A stretch of DNA of 64,000 bases, taken from Legionella moravica DSM 19234. Lineage in GTDB: Bacteria > Pseudomonadota > Gammaproteobacteria > Legionellales > Legionellaceae. The position numbers and the translations under genes are program-made. The notes beneath the pieces were generated by a model that saw nothing but the letters and a program-made list of their open reading frames with translations, searched no databases and had not been told where the DNA came from. Numbering within the stretch: the stretch's first letter is position 1; every line of letters starts with the position of its first letter. Positions 52,398 through 61,444 of the stretch are shown one piece after another. The stretch covers positions 1 through 64,000 of the forward strand of contig NZ_AUHS01000018.1 of assembly GCF_000423305.1 (NCBI RefSeq), in the 5' to 3' direction.

Positions 52398-53646
52398 GTG
52401 TAAAAACACTTCCCTCACCTAACTTGCTTTGTACCCTAATATCTCCACCTAACTGAATAGCCATCAGACGGGAAGTATATAACCCCAAACCAACCCCCTT
52501 AAAATCCTGATACTTGTTCGATTGCGATAACTTTGTGAATTTCTCAAAGATATAATCCAGTTTGTCCTCAGGAATCCCAATCCCCGTATCTATAACCTGT
52601 ATTGTGCAAGTCGTTCCGTCATTCACGACCTTTATCTTCACGAATCCCTTTTCTGTGAAATTGATAGCATTTCCGATCAAGTTTGATAAAATCAAATTAA
52701 ATTTCAATTTATCTGTTTTTATTTTGTTTTCTTGATTTGAAATCTCATCAATATAAAAATCCAGTGCTTTTACCCTTATCGTCGCTGATAGCATATCCTT
52801 AATTTGATTCAATTCATGGCTCACAGAAAGCCATTCCTTTCGAACTGCTTGAGGTTCTTTTATTGACAACACGGCAATAATCTGATGATGAACTGCTTCC
52901 CATTGTTGAGAGCTTTTGAGCAAGTCCTGTAAAAGTGATTTTTTATCTGAATCAGTTTCCATTTCATACAGCATCATTGCTACTGCACTAATACCCGCAA
53001 ACGGGGTTTTCAAATCATGTTGCATATTACTTATAAATTCAGATTTAGCTTGATTAGCCGCCTCCGCAGCTATTCTCTTTTCTCTTTCTTTAAGCTGATC
53101 TTTGCGATATGAGAAAATCGTACCAAACAATAATACTGAGCAATAGGTAACAATAACAGTCATATAATCGGGGGGTAAGCTCAGGACACCACCAGTGATT
53201 AAAAAAACGATTAATCCTAAACAAATTCCTAACGTTAATATGATAAACAGTGATAATAAATCTAATAACAAAATAGATAACACCAGGACTGTAATCCCAT
53301 TCATAGACCAGGAATAGGACATATCATTTTTTAATAGAAGAAATGTAAAAAGAAACGGGAGACTGTATAAAAGTGTTATATACCAGAATAAAGAAAAAAA
53401 TTTCTTATATTTATTAGGCCAGTAGTCTTTTAAAGCTAATAAAACACAAAGAAAAACAGTGACTAAGCGTAATTCCAGGTTTTCATAACCACCAGAAGCC
53501 GCAACCATCCAGACCAGGTAAAACAATGGATAGGTAATAATTCCAAAAATTGCGAAGGTTATGTAGGGATGAGCAAATTTTTTTGCATGCTCATCAACAT
53601 TTTTATTGAATTTCAGGAAGTATTGTTTCAGAGTCATGTAGACCAT
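52339..53646 (-). CDS. Six-TM histidine kinase with CqsS-like autoinducer sensor domain
   Basis: The 435-aa protein has six membrane helices (residues 28-180), then HisKA with His210 in SNMQHDLKTPFAGIS and an HATPase domain (DTGIGIPEDKLDYIF, KGVGLGLYTSRLMA). The sensor part reads YENLELRLVTVFLCVLLALK DYWPNKY and YSLPFLFTFLLLKNDMSYSW, closely following the Vibrio CqsS membrane domain pattern (YENLGLR...LPFFFAFMMLMNDWS). LqsS/LqsT of Legionella use the same sensor type for alpha-hydroxyketones. No receiver or HPt domain is attached. ATG 53637 (GGATGG upstream) is an alternative start. It overlaps the methyltransferase gene by 44 nt. Confidence 0.9.
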   Translation of the reverse strand: MVYMTLKQYFLKFNKNVDEHAKKFAHPYITFAIFGIITYPLFYLVWMVAASGGYENLELRLVTVFLCVLLALKDYWPNKYKKFFSLFWYITLLYSLPFLFTFLLLKNDMSYSWSMNGITVLVLSILLLDLLSLFIILTLGICLGLIVFLITGGVLSLPPDYMTVIVTYCSVLLFGTIFSYRKDQLKEREKRIAAEAANQAKSEFISNMQHDLKTPFAGISAVAMMLYEMETDSDKKSLLQDLLKSSQQWEAVHHQIIAVLSIKEPQAVRKEWLSVSHELNQIKDMLSATIRVKALDFYIDEISNQENKIKTDKLKFNLILSNLIGNAINFTEKGFVKIKVVNDGTTCTIQVIDTGIGIPEDKLDYIFEKFTKLSQSNKYQDFKGVGLGLYTSRLMAIQLGGDIRVQSKLGEGSVFTLTLPLQEKSERQVPLPFQE

Positions 53647-54559
53647 CCATTAACAGACTGTTTTTCTTGATAATGATATACTTCTGCCGTGTTGTCAGTT
53701 CAAAATGACTTGGGGAATGTTGTAATTTTTGGATAATATAACGATTTAACTCATCCTTTGATGCAGTAACATCAGCATCTGCTAGCATAAAACCTGCAAT
53801 ATGAAGCATGGCCTCTTGTGTGGATGTAACAAAAGACTCATCAGACGCATAAAGATGAACATTATGGTCTCCAAATGTATTGCGACATTGATGTGCCAGT
53901 TGGTCAATTTCTAATACTTGGCCACCAAAATGATGAATTAATTCTGATTTACCCAGCTCATCTCCACCCAGAATAATAACCAAAATCCCACCATCTTTTA
54001 AGCTCTGATAAACTGACTTGATGATCCCTAACCATAACGGAGGATCGATGTAATAGAGCATGTGTGATAACAGTACTAAATTATACTGGCTTAATTTTAA
54101 ATCAACATTCAGAATACTTCCTGTAATTTGAGTACTATTCACAGATAAAGGTAATAACTCTTTCATATTATCTAGTGCATTATGGTTCACATCCACCAAA
54201 GTAACCTGTTTAAAATGCTGGGCTATAGCTTTTGTTAACGAACCATCTCCAGGACCAATATCCAACAACGATCCATCTGCGGGAATTTGAGGAAGAATTT
54301 CATTTAAGCAAAACAATATTCTGTTTCGTGTTTCATGCGTTGATGAAAGGACGAGTTTGAGTGTATTTAAGTAATGATGCTCACTATTAAATTTGCCAAA
54401 GATAACAGGGTTTTCAATGGTTTTTGAAAAATCAGCTTGTTTTTGCAAATGCTCTTCGGATAATTCACCCATTGCATGTTGCTCAGAATGGGGATGAGCA
54501 ATACGTTGATATTCTAATGAGCCAACTCCATTTTTCTTCGTTGCGGAAATGGTTTGCAA
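53603..54559 (-). CDS. Class I SAM methyltransferase paired with CqsS-like kinase
   Basis: The 318-aa protein has motif I SLLDIGPGDGSLTKAIAQHF, motif II TLVDVNHNALDNMKEL, NVDLKLSQYNLVLLSHMLYY (motif IV region) and LKDGGILVIILGG. Its length and C-terminal region resemble small-molecule methyltransferases of the histamine N-methyltransferase type. Its last 44 nt overlap the kinase gene, implying strict coexpression. It may make, modify or inactivate the kinase ligand; the substrate is unknown. Confidence 0.85.
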   Translation of the reverse strand: MQTISATKKNGVGSLEYQRIAHPHSEQHAMGELSEEHLQKQADFSKTIENPVIFGKFNSEHHYLNTLKLVLSSTHETRNRILFCLNEILPQIPADGSLLDIGPGDGSLTKAIAQHFKQVTLVDVNHNALDNMKELLPLSVNSTQITGSILNVDLKLSQYNLVLLSHMLYYIDPPLWLGIIKSVYQSLKDGGILVIILGGDELGKSELIHHFGGQVLEIDQLAHQCRNTFGDHNVHLYASDESFVTSTQEAMLHIAGFMLADADVTASKDELNRYIIQKLQHSPSHFELTTRQKYIIIKKNSLLMDGLHDSETILPEIQ

Positions 54560-54884
54560 TTATTCAACTCCCCAATCCATAATAGTTCCTTAATTTATAA
54601 TATAGACCTAAATCATGAAGGCCAAGCCCTGACTGGTTCAAAAAATAAACATTATAGCCAATATAATTCCTAATGAAAACATTTATTTTTGATGCAAGTA
54701 ATTTGTGACAATCTTCCATTTCAAGGAATCCTTTATTTTTCAGGCCAACAATGATGCAAGGATGTGAGGTTACATCCAGCCTGTTTTTTAATAATTGTAG
54801 GCTATAACTAACTATTCGGTTATTAGAAAAAACCCCTTATGCACTTTATCAATTTATAACTTCACAGAACAACAGGTTAAAATG
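54560..54884. other. Gene-free stretch upstream of the methyltransferase
   Basis: AT-rich, about 320 bp. It must contain the methyltransferase/kinase promoter; no clear box or RNA gene is visible. Its right end runs into RAYT-derived sequence. Confidence 0.4.
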
Positions 54885-55092
54885 GCTGGTTGATAATAGT
54901 AATTTCCGATTGTTCAAAGCAAGAGCCAGCGTAGCCTGGGAGTATGGCAATTCTTTTACTGAGGAAACATATCCATGTTGAACCGGGTTAAAGTGAATAT
55001 AATCAATATGTGCTTGTAAGTCTGATTCATCACGTATACGAAGTTTCCAAAAAGGACGTTAACAAAGAAGATACTCTCCTCGTGGAGAATAG
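54885..55092 (-). pseudogene. Remnant of a third RAYT (middle part) with embedded REP piece
   Basis: On the minus strand: LRIRDESDLQAHIDYIHFNP VQHGYVSS, the catalytic-Tyr region of a RAYT, with a stop replacing the usual LWQRRFW, then directly a REP piece and a second fragment NNRKLLLSTS from the N-terminal part. The order is scrambled. Together with 58960-59050 it flanks the 1267-aa gene. Confidence 0.8.
54921..54945 (+). repeat. REP copy 4, partial
   Basis: AGCCAGCGTAGCCTGGGAGT ATGG: half of an REP hairpin inside the third RAYT remnant. Confidence 0.7.
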
Positions 55093-55095
55093 CCC

Positions 55096-58000
55096 TTAAA
55101 CATACCTTTTTTTCATCCAGAAATCCACGCCTATATCAGTTTGCAATGGGTTTAGTTCACTAATTTCTTGCAAAGCCAAATGCCGTAGCTTTTCGATAAT
55201 TGCATTTAATCCGTTACTATGGATAGTCCTGTCACTGTGATGCTGAATATTGTTTTCAATGATAATTTCTGCACGATAAGCATATACATTTTCATACAAA
55301 TTCCCGACCGAGATCTCAGGGAAAAAGAGAAGCACTTTCAACAAATGACAAGCCAGCAGATAATTAGCCTGTCTGTTAGCACCCCGCGATTTAGTAAAAA
55401 ACAAAAAGCCTTGTTCAAAGTCAATCGTGCCAGGTCGTCCTTCCTGATAGAATTCAGTCCGGGCAATATATTTTTTAAGGTCGATAATTAAAGAATATCG
55501 CTCATTAGGCATGCGATTGGTATTAAGTTCTTCAGTATCATACCTGGCCAGATTATCCGCAACAGTCTCAAGTGCGGCATGCCCGGCAATTGCGTCCTCA
55601 AAAGAGGAGGCCATTTTCAAGGATAATAAACCAAAATTGCTTAAATGAATAAGCACGCGTGACGCATCTAAAGGTTGACTGTGTTTCACCAGGATATTTC
55701 TATTGTGCTCATTTAATAATCCGGCTTTATGTAAATCTGTCAGTGCTTGCGACAGCAATTGAGGGCATCTGCTAATAAGTATTTCTTCAGCATTTTCGCA
55801 AGTAAGCAAACCCAGCTGGTTAAGTCTGTCTAACGCCTGAAATAGAATGAGTGGATTTTCATGCTGAAACAGCAAAACTATATTTCGTCTTCCATTGTCT
55901 GAAGAAAATAGTTGAACCTTACCAAGCATTGTGATCATTACAGATAAATGATCAGCATCTTTGCATTTCAAAATCAGCCCAAAATGATGTTCCAGAAATT
56001 CTGCCGACAATAAGTGAACAGAATCTAAAGCATTCAGGATGGTTTGAGCACCAAGGGTGTTGTTCTGTTCATTGATTTGTTTTAGATGCCTGTGTTTTTG
56101 TGCCTCATGCCCAGCTAAACAAGGTAATAAAAGCAGTGTTGCAGCAAACAACGGGTTAGGGTGTGTTGAGATAGCATTAAGATACTGCAATTGGAATAGT
56201 TCATTAATAGGTTTGGATTGTAAAAACGCGAAAAAAGCTTTGGCCAGGCTCACTGGATCAGGATGGTTCAGTACTGCATTCTGATATAACGTTGCCGAAA
56301 ATTCATTGGACAATCCGTTATCACTGAATACACGCATTGCCTCTGTAATGACAGCCGGATTTTGCTTTGTGCGGATTGCTTTCTTTAAAAAATGATCAGC
56401 TTTATCTGTAGCGGCACTCACAGAATACACAGTACCCAGTGTGCTTGCAGCAGCAAGAGAATTATTGTGGGCGTTGACCAGTTCTATATTTTCAGCAGTT
56501 AATAAATCATACTCCTCTAATTTACACCACGCGATGGCCAAATCATAAGGCGATTTATGTTTACTTAATTTATGTCTTAATGTTGGCGCTTTAATACCTT
56601 TCAATATGCCTCTTTGATGCAAAATACCCAAAGCGGAAGCCATTTCTTTTGGAAACAAGCTAGAGACTACTGTTTGAATGTTTGCCTTTGCAGCATAACC
56701 AGCTAATAAACCGTGGTTATTCAAGATAACCAGTGCCTGGGCAAGATCGTAACGATTACTGCTGCTACTCAATAGGCGCAGAGCAGCATCGTCTAATAGG
56801 TCATCGTGATGTAACAGCTCAACAGCATCACCTAATAAGCGCAAGTCCGAAGGGTTTAAACCACCGATAGTTCGAATATGAGCATCAACATTGGTCCCTG
56901 TTAATAATCCAAACTGAGAAAATTCCCATAAAGCTACAGCGGCATGCCAAGGACTTTCATGAGCTGCAACTTGTTTAAACAGTTTTTGCCCCCAATCACT
57001 ACTCATTAAATGGGCATTATTTAAGGTAGAAAGCCCTTTAACTAAAACATCAATCTGCTTATGCTTTATCAGCCTGTTAAAATTATCCTGATTCAAAAGT
57101 CCATGTTGATAAAGAAAATCGACTGCGGCAGCAAGAGCAGTTGCATTTTTATGTTTCAAAACAGCTCTTCTATTTTGGACTTTATTCATTTCAAATAATG
57201 GGGATTGAGAAGACTCACCCAAAATATCCTTTATAGACTCTTGAGTTCCATTAAACATATCATGTTCAGCGTGTGCATCAGAATCTTCAGAACTCTCATG
57301 AGATAAAGCACCATTCCAGTATAAATCATCTATAATCTGTAAATTTTCAGGTATTTTCAAAAAATTGAAAGACAGAGGAACGATCATAACCTGCTCTGAT
57401 TCTATATATAATAAAGCGTAGCGAATCGGGTTTTCATCAATAAGAAGAGCATCAAACTGCTTTTGAGTTTCTGAGGCCAATAATACATGGGAAGTGCGTA
57501 ATCTCCATAATGCTTCAACCACTTCCTTAGCTTTAATACAATTCATAATGGCATCAAAATTTTCCCTGCCTCGTCCATTACTCAATAATCCAATATCGTT
57601 CATCAGGTTTATCGTATTTAAAATGAAATCCGGGTCAGGATATTTTATTATGAGATCAAAATATTTTTGTTTTTCCTGCTCTGGGATGAAGCCTAGCTGA
57701 AGTAATTTATTAAAAATGTGTATCACAACCCATGGATTTGTATTTCTGTCAAGGGCTCTGATATTACTGGAAGGAAGAGACTGAAGTAATCCACTAATGT
57801 TCAAATAGGATATTAAATCAATCATTTCCTTAGGGTATTCATGTTGCGTTATTACATCAAAGCAGGCTTGGCTACAATCAGGATTTTTTGGCAAATTTGC
57901 GCTTTTAAGTGCAACTAGCATTTGTTTTAATAAAACAGGATTTTTAAATCGGGTAATGACTTTTATGTTCGTTTTTGCATGATAGTTTGTCAGTAATTCT

Positions 58001-58899
58001 TCGTCCAGATGCTGGATAATTGCGACGATAAGAAGCGGTGAAGAATGCTTCAGGAGCATTTCAAGAACATCCTGGCCTGAGGTTTGATAAAGGTAATGCA
58101 TTACTTTGGGATCCTGCAAAGCGTTTACTAGTTCTTCGATATTTGGATGACGGGTCAGCAGACGATAAGTCTCTGGCATCATCAATATACCGATTCCATC
58201 CAAGATCCTGATTACATTAGCAATAAGTAATGGTTTTTCGTGTAATGCGATGCTTTGAAAATAACTCTCAGCTGACGTCGAGTCTAATAACTTCCCTCGC
58301 AACAAAGATAAAAAGGAATTAATAAAATCGACGGGATGACGATGACTTAAAAGAACTTTTATAATTCTGGATAACCAGGAGGAATTGGTTAATCCATACA
58401 TCTCAAGAATAGCTAAGGCCCGAATGGCTTGTTCAGGAGATATAGCACCTAAAAGCAGCTTGGTATAAACAAGCCGATTTTTAACCGCTAATGTATTCCT
58501 TTTCGCTAATACTCTTGTAACTTCAAGTAAATTATTGTGATTGACTACGCAATCAAAATATTCCTGTTCTGAATTCGCGCCCATTGATTTATCTGAAAGC
58601 AAAAACATGATAACGGTATTGACCTGTTCCAGATTGGAATGGCTGATAATTCTGTTGAAATTTTCTTGTTTCAATGCGCCTGTTAACAATGAAGAGTTGC
58701 TTAACAGTTCCAGTGTTAGCTCTAAATGATCTGATGCTGGATGCTTCAGAAGCGCCATTAGATTTCTATCTTTGGCTGTATGGGGCACGGAAATTAAACC
58801 TACATGCTCCAAAAAATCAAATGAGAAGAGAAGGTATTTAGCGTCGCGTTTTCTTGTACAGGCATTGGCTACTTTTGATGTGTATTTAAAAGTGGCCAT
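55096..58899 (-). CDS. Large alpha-solenoid repeat protein, putative effector
   Basis: The 1267-aa protein is built from many repeats of about 35-38 residues with a loose consensus F..I..H.NP..la.aL..L...GLL (for example HENPLILFQALDRLNQLGLL; KHSQPLDASRVLIHLSNFGL L; NHPDPVSLAKAFFAFL). Each repeat would form a helical hairpin, giving a superhelical binding scaffold. The C-terminal ~150 residues differ: FEQGFLFFTKSRGANRQANY LLACHLLKVL resembles a C-terminal module recurring in Legionellales proteins. No signal peptide or membrane helix. Size, repeat architecture and location suggest a Dot/Icm substrate. Sequence at both ends derives from one RAYT, so the gene sits in a split mobile element. Confidence 0.8.
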   Translation of the reverse strand: MATFKYTSKVANACTRKRDAKYLLFSFDFLEHVGLISVPHTAKDRNLMALLKHPASDHLELTLELLSNSSLLTGALKQENFNRIISHSNLEQVNTVIMFLLSDKSMGANSEQEYFDCVVNHNNLLEVTRVLAKRNTLAVKNRLVYTKLLLGAISPEQAIRALAILEMYGLTNSSWLSRIIKVLLSHRHPVDFINSFLSLLRGKLLDSTSAESYFQSIALHEKPLLIANVIRILDGIGILMMPETYRLLTRHPNIEELVNALQDPKVMHYLYQTSGQDVLEMLLKHSSPLLIVAIIQHLDEELLTNYHAKTNIKVITRFKNPVLLKQMLVALKSANLPKNPDCSQACFDVITQHEYPKEMIDLISYLNISGLLQSLPSSNIRALDRNTNPWVVIHIFNKLLQLGFIPEQEKQKYFDLIIKYPDPDFILNTINLMNDIGLLSNGRGRENFDAIMNCIKAKEVVEALWRLRTSHVLLASETQKQFDALLIDENPIRYALLYIESEQVMIVPLSFNFLKIPENLQIIDDLYWNGALSHESSEDSDAHAEHDMFNGTQESIKDILGESSQSPLFEMNKVQNRRAVLKHKNATALAAAVDFLYQHGLLNQDNFNRLIKHKQIDVLVKGLSTLNNAHLMSSDWGQKLFKQVAAHESPWHAAVALWEFSQFGLLTGTNVDAHIRTIGGLNPSDLRLLGDAVELLHHDDLLDDAALRLLSSSSNRYDLAQALVILNNHGLLAGYAAKANIQTVVSSLFPKEMASALGILHQRGILKGIKAPTLRHKLSKHKSPYDLAIAWCKLEEYDLLTAENIELVNAHNNSLAAASTLGTVYSVSAATDKADHFLKKAIRTKQNPAVITEAMRVFSDNGLSNEFSATLYQNAVLNHPDPVSLAKAFFAFLQSKPINELFQLQYLNAISTHPNPLFAATLLLLPCLAGHEAQKHRHLKQINEQNNTLGAQTILNALDSVHLLSAEFLEHHFGLILKCKDADHLSVMITMLGKVQLFSSDNGRRNIVLLFQHENPLILFQALDRLNQLGLLTCENAEEILISRCPQLLSQALTDLHKAGLLNEHNRNILVKHSQPLDASRVLIHLSNFGLLSLKMASSFEDAIAGHAALETVADNLARYDTEELNTNRMPNERYSLIIDLKKYIARTEFYQEGRPGTIDFEQGFLFFTKSRGANRQANYLLACHLLKVLLFFPEISVGNLYENVYAYRAEIIIENNIQHHSDRTIHSNGLNAIIEKLRHLALQEISELNPLQTDIGVDFWMKKRYV

Positions 58900-58959
58900 T
58901 ATAAGTCAATTTGTTCAAAAATAAAATAAATACACCCTATTATTAGACCAAGAGAATAC

Positions 58960-59050
58960 GGTATAAAAGTTTCTGCGAAAATTAACCATAATTGTTTGTA
59001 AAGTTGGATTTCCCGTGAATCGAATTTTATATAGGGATTTATTGTAAAAT
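58960..59050 (-). pseudogene. RAYT 5' remnant
   Basis: On the minus strand CCCTATATAAAATTCGATTC, then a leader followed by MVNFRRNFYT corresponds to the 5' leader and first codons of RAYT 1 and 2 (MVTFRRDYTPGG), then homology stops. It is the other half of the RAYT broken at 54885-55092. Confidence 0.75.
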
Positions 59051-59100
59051 GAAAACCCCGGATTCGGCCCTTTGGACCTACTCCCAGGCTACGCTGGCTG
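59051..59100 (-). repeat. REP copy 5
   Basis: GAAAACCCCGGATTCGGCCC TTTGGACCTACTCCCAGG, inverted orientation, adjoining the RAYT 5' remnant as copies 3 and 7 adjoin their RAYTs. Confidence 0.8.
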
Positions 59101-59154
59101 GCTAATATTCAGATTAAGTCAGCATTTGATCTCTGGTGATTCAATTTTGCATAA

Positions 59155-59180
59155 ATAAAGGCAACTTAACGTTGCCTTAG
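59155..59180 (-). terminator. Intrinsic terminator downstream of the HAD-domain gene
   Basis: AAGGCAAC (59159-59166) and GTTGCCTT (59171-59178) around a 4-nt loop; on the minus strand the stem is followed by TATTTATG, T-rich. It lies 40 bp past the HAD gene stop. Confidence 0.7.
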
Positions 59181-59219
59181 GATAACTCAACTTTATTATG
59201 AGGGAATTTAAGCAAAGGC

Positions 59220-60905
59220 TTATGCTGACGGTGAGCCAAGACTGGCTGTTAATCCAGCGCTTTCGGCTTCATCTACTTTACTTCCAAAGAAGCTGATTCC
59301 ACGTGAAAGCCTGCTACGTGCGTCGCCATTGGGTTGCATGGCTCTCGCCAAGCTTGATGAACTGGGTTCTGTTCTGCAGGAAGAGCTTGCTTCTGAAGAC
59401 GAGGTTCCCGCATAGTTGTTTTCAACAGGGAGCGTTGATTCAGGTGCTCCGGGCGCTGACTGGCTGATGCGGATAAGCTGAGATTGTTCGGCTGTTGCCT
59501 TTGTCTCTCGAAGCCAGGACAACGTTCCTATTTCGTCTTGAAACCCAGGCGAATCTAATTCATTGAAGCTACTTAATTTTAATAATTGTAAAGAAATAAG
59601 ACGATTAAGAAGCATTTTCGCTGCTGGTGAGACTTTGGATTCATGGTGAGGAATATTAGTTAAAAGATCAAAAATTGAGCCAACTTGCTCATCAGTAACT
59701 CGATCTGAATTTATATGTTCAATGCCATATTTATTTAAAAAGCCAAGAATAGCCATTTTTGTATCATTTAGCTCTTCATGATTTTTCGCTTTTAAATAAG
59801 CAATAATCAAGCATTTATATGCAGTTTTTAAAGAGACTTCACTGAATACTCCATACCCCATATGTGCCATGTTTGCAATTTTAAGCATTTGTGAACTAGT
59901 AGCAAAGGCCATTTGTTCGCGTACTTGGCTAATTGCCTGAGTTCTCTGCTGTTTTGTTTTTATCCATCCATCCAGCACGCGCAAAGACGACTCCAGGACA
60001 ATTTCATTTCTCTGTGCAATTATTGATTGTGCAAGCGTTGCTTGATAAGCTTGCTTGGCGTCATCACTTTGGGATGTCTCGAAATCGGCTGGCATATGGC
60101 AGGTATTCAGTTGTAGCAAACCAGATCTTTCATAACCCTCCATAAGTTCTTTTGAGTGTAAAAGGTGTTTTTCCTCATCATCAAAAAAGGAAATAACTAT
60201 GGGGCCGTGTTGTTTGATTAATTCACCAGCAGCAAGCTGCATCATTAATGCTTTATTATTTGAAGACATGCCTCCCTTAAACTGGATCGTATTTAAAGGA
60301 TCTTCCTGATGATCAATCCTGAATTGCTGTTTCGCTTCGGCATCGCTATTAAAAAATTCAATTAAACTGTCTCTATCAAGCCATTTCACAAATGCTCCAT
60401 TTCTACTATCCACTAAGCAAACTCGCAAAGTTGGAATAGATATGTCGTTGATTGGAAGATTATTTATTTTATGGCGTGTAATTGATGATGCCATAAGCCA
60501 TTGATTATTATTAATAAAATAGTCAGCCAAATCCTCTGGGTTTGAATTGTAACGCTGTAAATCAAGAGAGCCGTTTTGTTGTATTCGCATCATCAGATTT
60601 GAATATAATTCAGTATACGCTGTACCAATGCGTTTTAGTTGACCGTGATCATCGTAGTTACCTGTATCTGCGGGTGTAATTACATCATGAACTGTAAAAC
60701 CCTGTTCTTTAATCCATTGAATAATTTCATGACGAGCCAGGCCTACACCCAAGCCAACGGTGCGCAAGTCGGTCAAATCCATATTAGTAAAAAGGTAGAT
60801 ATCAGTGACGCCCTGACCCCGTAAAGAGGTTAATAGCTCCTGATTCAGATCATCAGTATTGTAAAGCAACGTTTGGTCTACGTCTAAAAATACAAAGTGT
60901 TTCAT
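59220..60905 (-). CDS. HAD-superfamily domain protein, putative effector
   Basis: From ATG 60905 (GGAG 6 nt upstream) the protein is 561 aa. The HAD motifs are MKHFVFLDVDQTLLYN (D8-x-D10), YLFTN (motif II Thr), KGGMSSNNKALMM (motif III Lys) and VISFFDDEEKHLLHS (motif IV acidic pair), with a large cap between motifs II and III. The middle (320-470) is helical. The C-terminal 90 residues are Ser/Glu-rich (GTSSSEASSSCRTEPSSSSL; KVDEAESAGL), similar in character to Dot/Icm secretion signals. A start 36 nt upstream is in frame but ignores the ribosome site. Phosphatase or phosphotransferase activity is plausible; substrate unknown. Confidence 0.8.
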   Translation of the reverse strand: MKHFVFLDVDQTLLYNTDDLNQELLTSLRGQGVTDIYLFTNMDLTDLRTVGLGVGLARHEIIQWIKEQGFTVHDVITPADTGNYDDHGQLKRIGTAYTELYSNLMMRIQQNGSLDLQRYNSNPEDLADYFINNNQWLMASSITRHKINNLPINDISIPTLRVCLVDSRNGAFVKWLDRDSLIEFFNSDAEAKQQFRIDHQEDPLNTIQFKGGMSSNNKALMMQLAAGELIKQHGPIVISFFDDEEKHLLHSKELMEGYERSGLLQLNTCHMPADFETSQSDDAKQAYQATLAQSIIAQRNEIVLESSLRVLDGWIKTKQQRTQAISQVREQMAFATSSQMLKIANMAHMGYGVFSEVSLKTAYKCLIIAYLKAKNHEELNDTKMAILGFLNKYGIEHINSDRVTDEQVGSIFDLLTNIPHHESKVSPAAKMLLNRLISLQLLKLSSFNELDSPGFQDEIGTLSWLRETKATAEQSQLIRISQSAPGAPESTLPVENNYAGTSSSEASSSCRTEPSSSSLARAMQPNGDARSRLSRGISFFGSKVDEAESAGLTASLGSPSA

Positions 60906-60941
60906 TTTTAACTCCAAATAAATCATGGCCGTATTCAGCAA

Positions 60942-61444
60942 TAGTTTTTAAATGAGAGAAAGAGTACAAATGAAACCTGTTCAAGAGAGTAGAGCACTAG
61001 CTATTCGCTGAATTATAAGTCTCAAAGAATGCATAGTGCATGCGGATTCAATTCTACTTAATCTCAGCGACAAACCCATTATAAAATCAATAATTAGGTC
61101 CTAAAACCAGTCCTCCAATTGTCTAGATGGAGAAGATAAGTCGCACATCAATCAAATTTAGCATTAAAAATGCTTTAAATGCTCATTTATTATACTTATG
61201 GTATTTACCTATGTCAATGGCAATCATGGTCTTTGTGTTAAAATTGCATATACCACTCCATGCCGATCACAGATGCCGGTGATATCGATCACGAATTACA
61301 TTTTAAGCGGATCAAGATGAACAAGAAATTAAAGAAAATAAATTGGTGTTTTTTCCAGCGGTTACATACTCTGATTGATTCTTTGCATTTTTTGCCAGCA
61401 AAATAAATAATGTAGGTAATAAAAGTAACAGTGCTGAAAATAGA
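60942..61444. other. Gene-free stretch, about 500 bp
   Basis: No coding frame of merit. A motif TGCCGATCACAGATGCCGGT at about 61261-61280 resembles sequences seen upstream of IS21-type transposase genes, but no transposase frame follows. The promoter of the HAD gene should lie near 60930-60990. Confidence 0.4.

Noticed and set aside
61261-61300. IS21-like leader motif
   Set aside because: Short resemblance from memory only; no transposase coding sequence follows.
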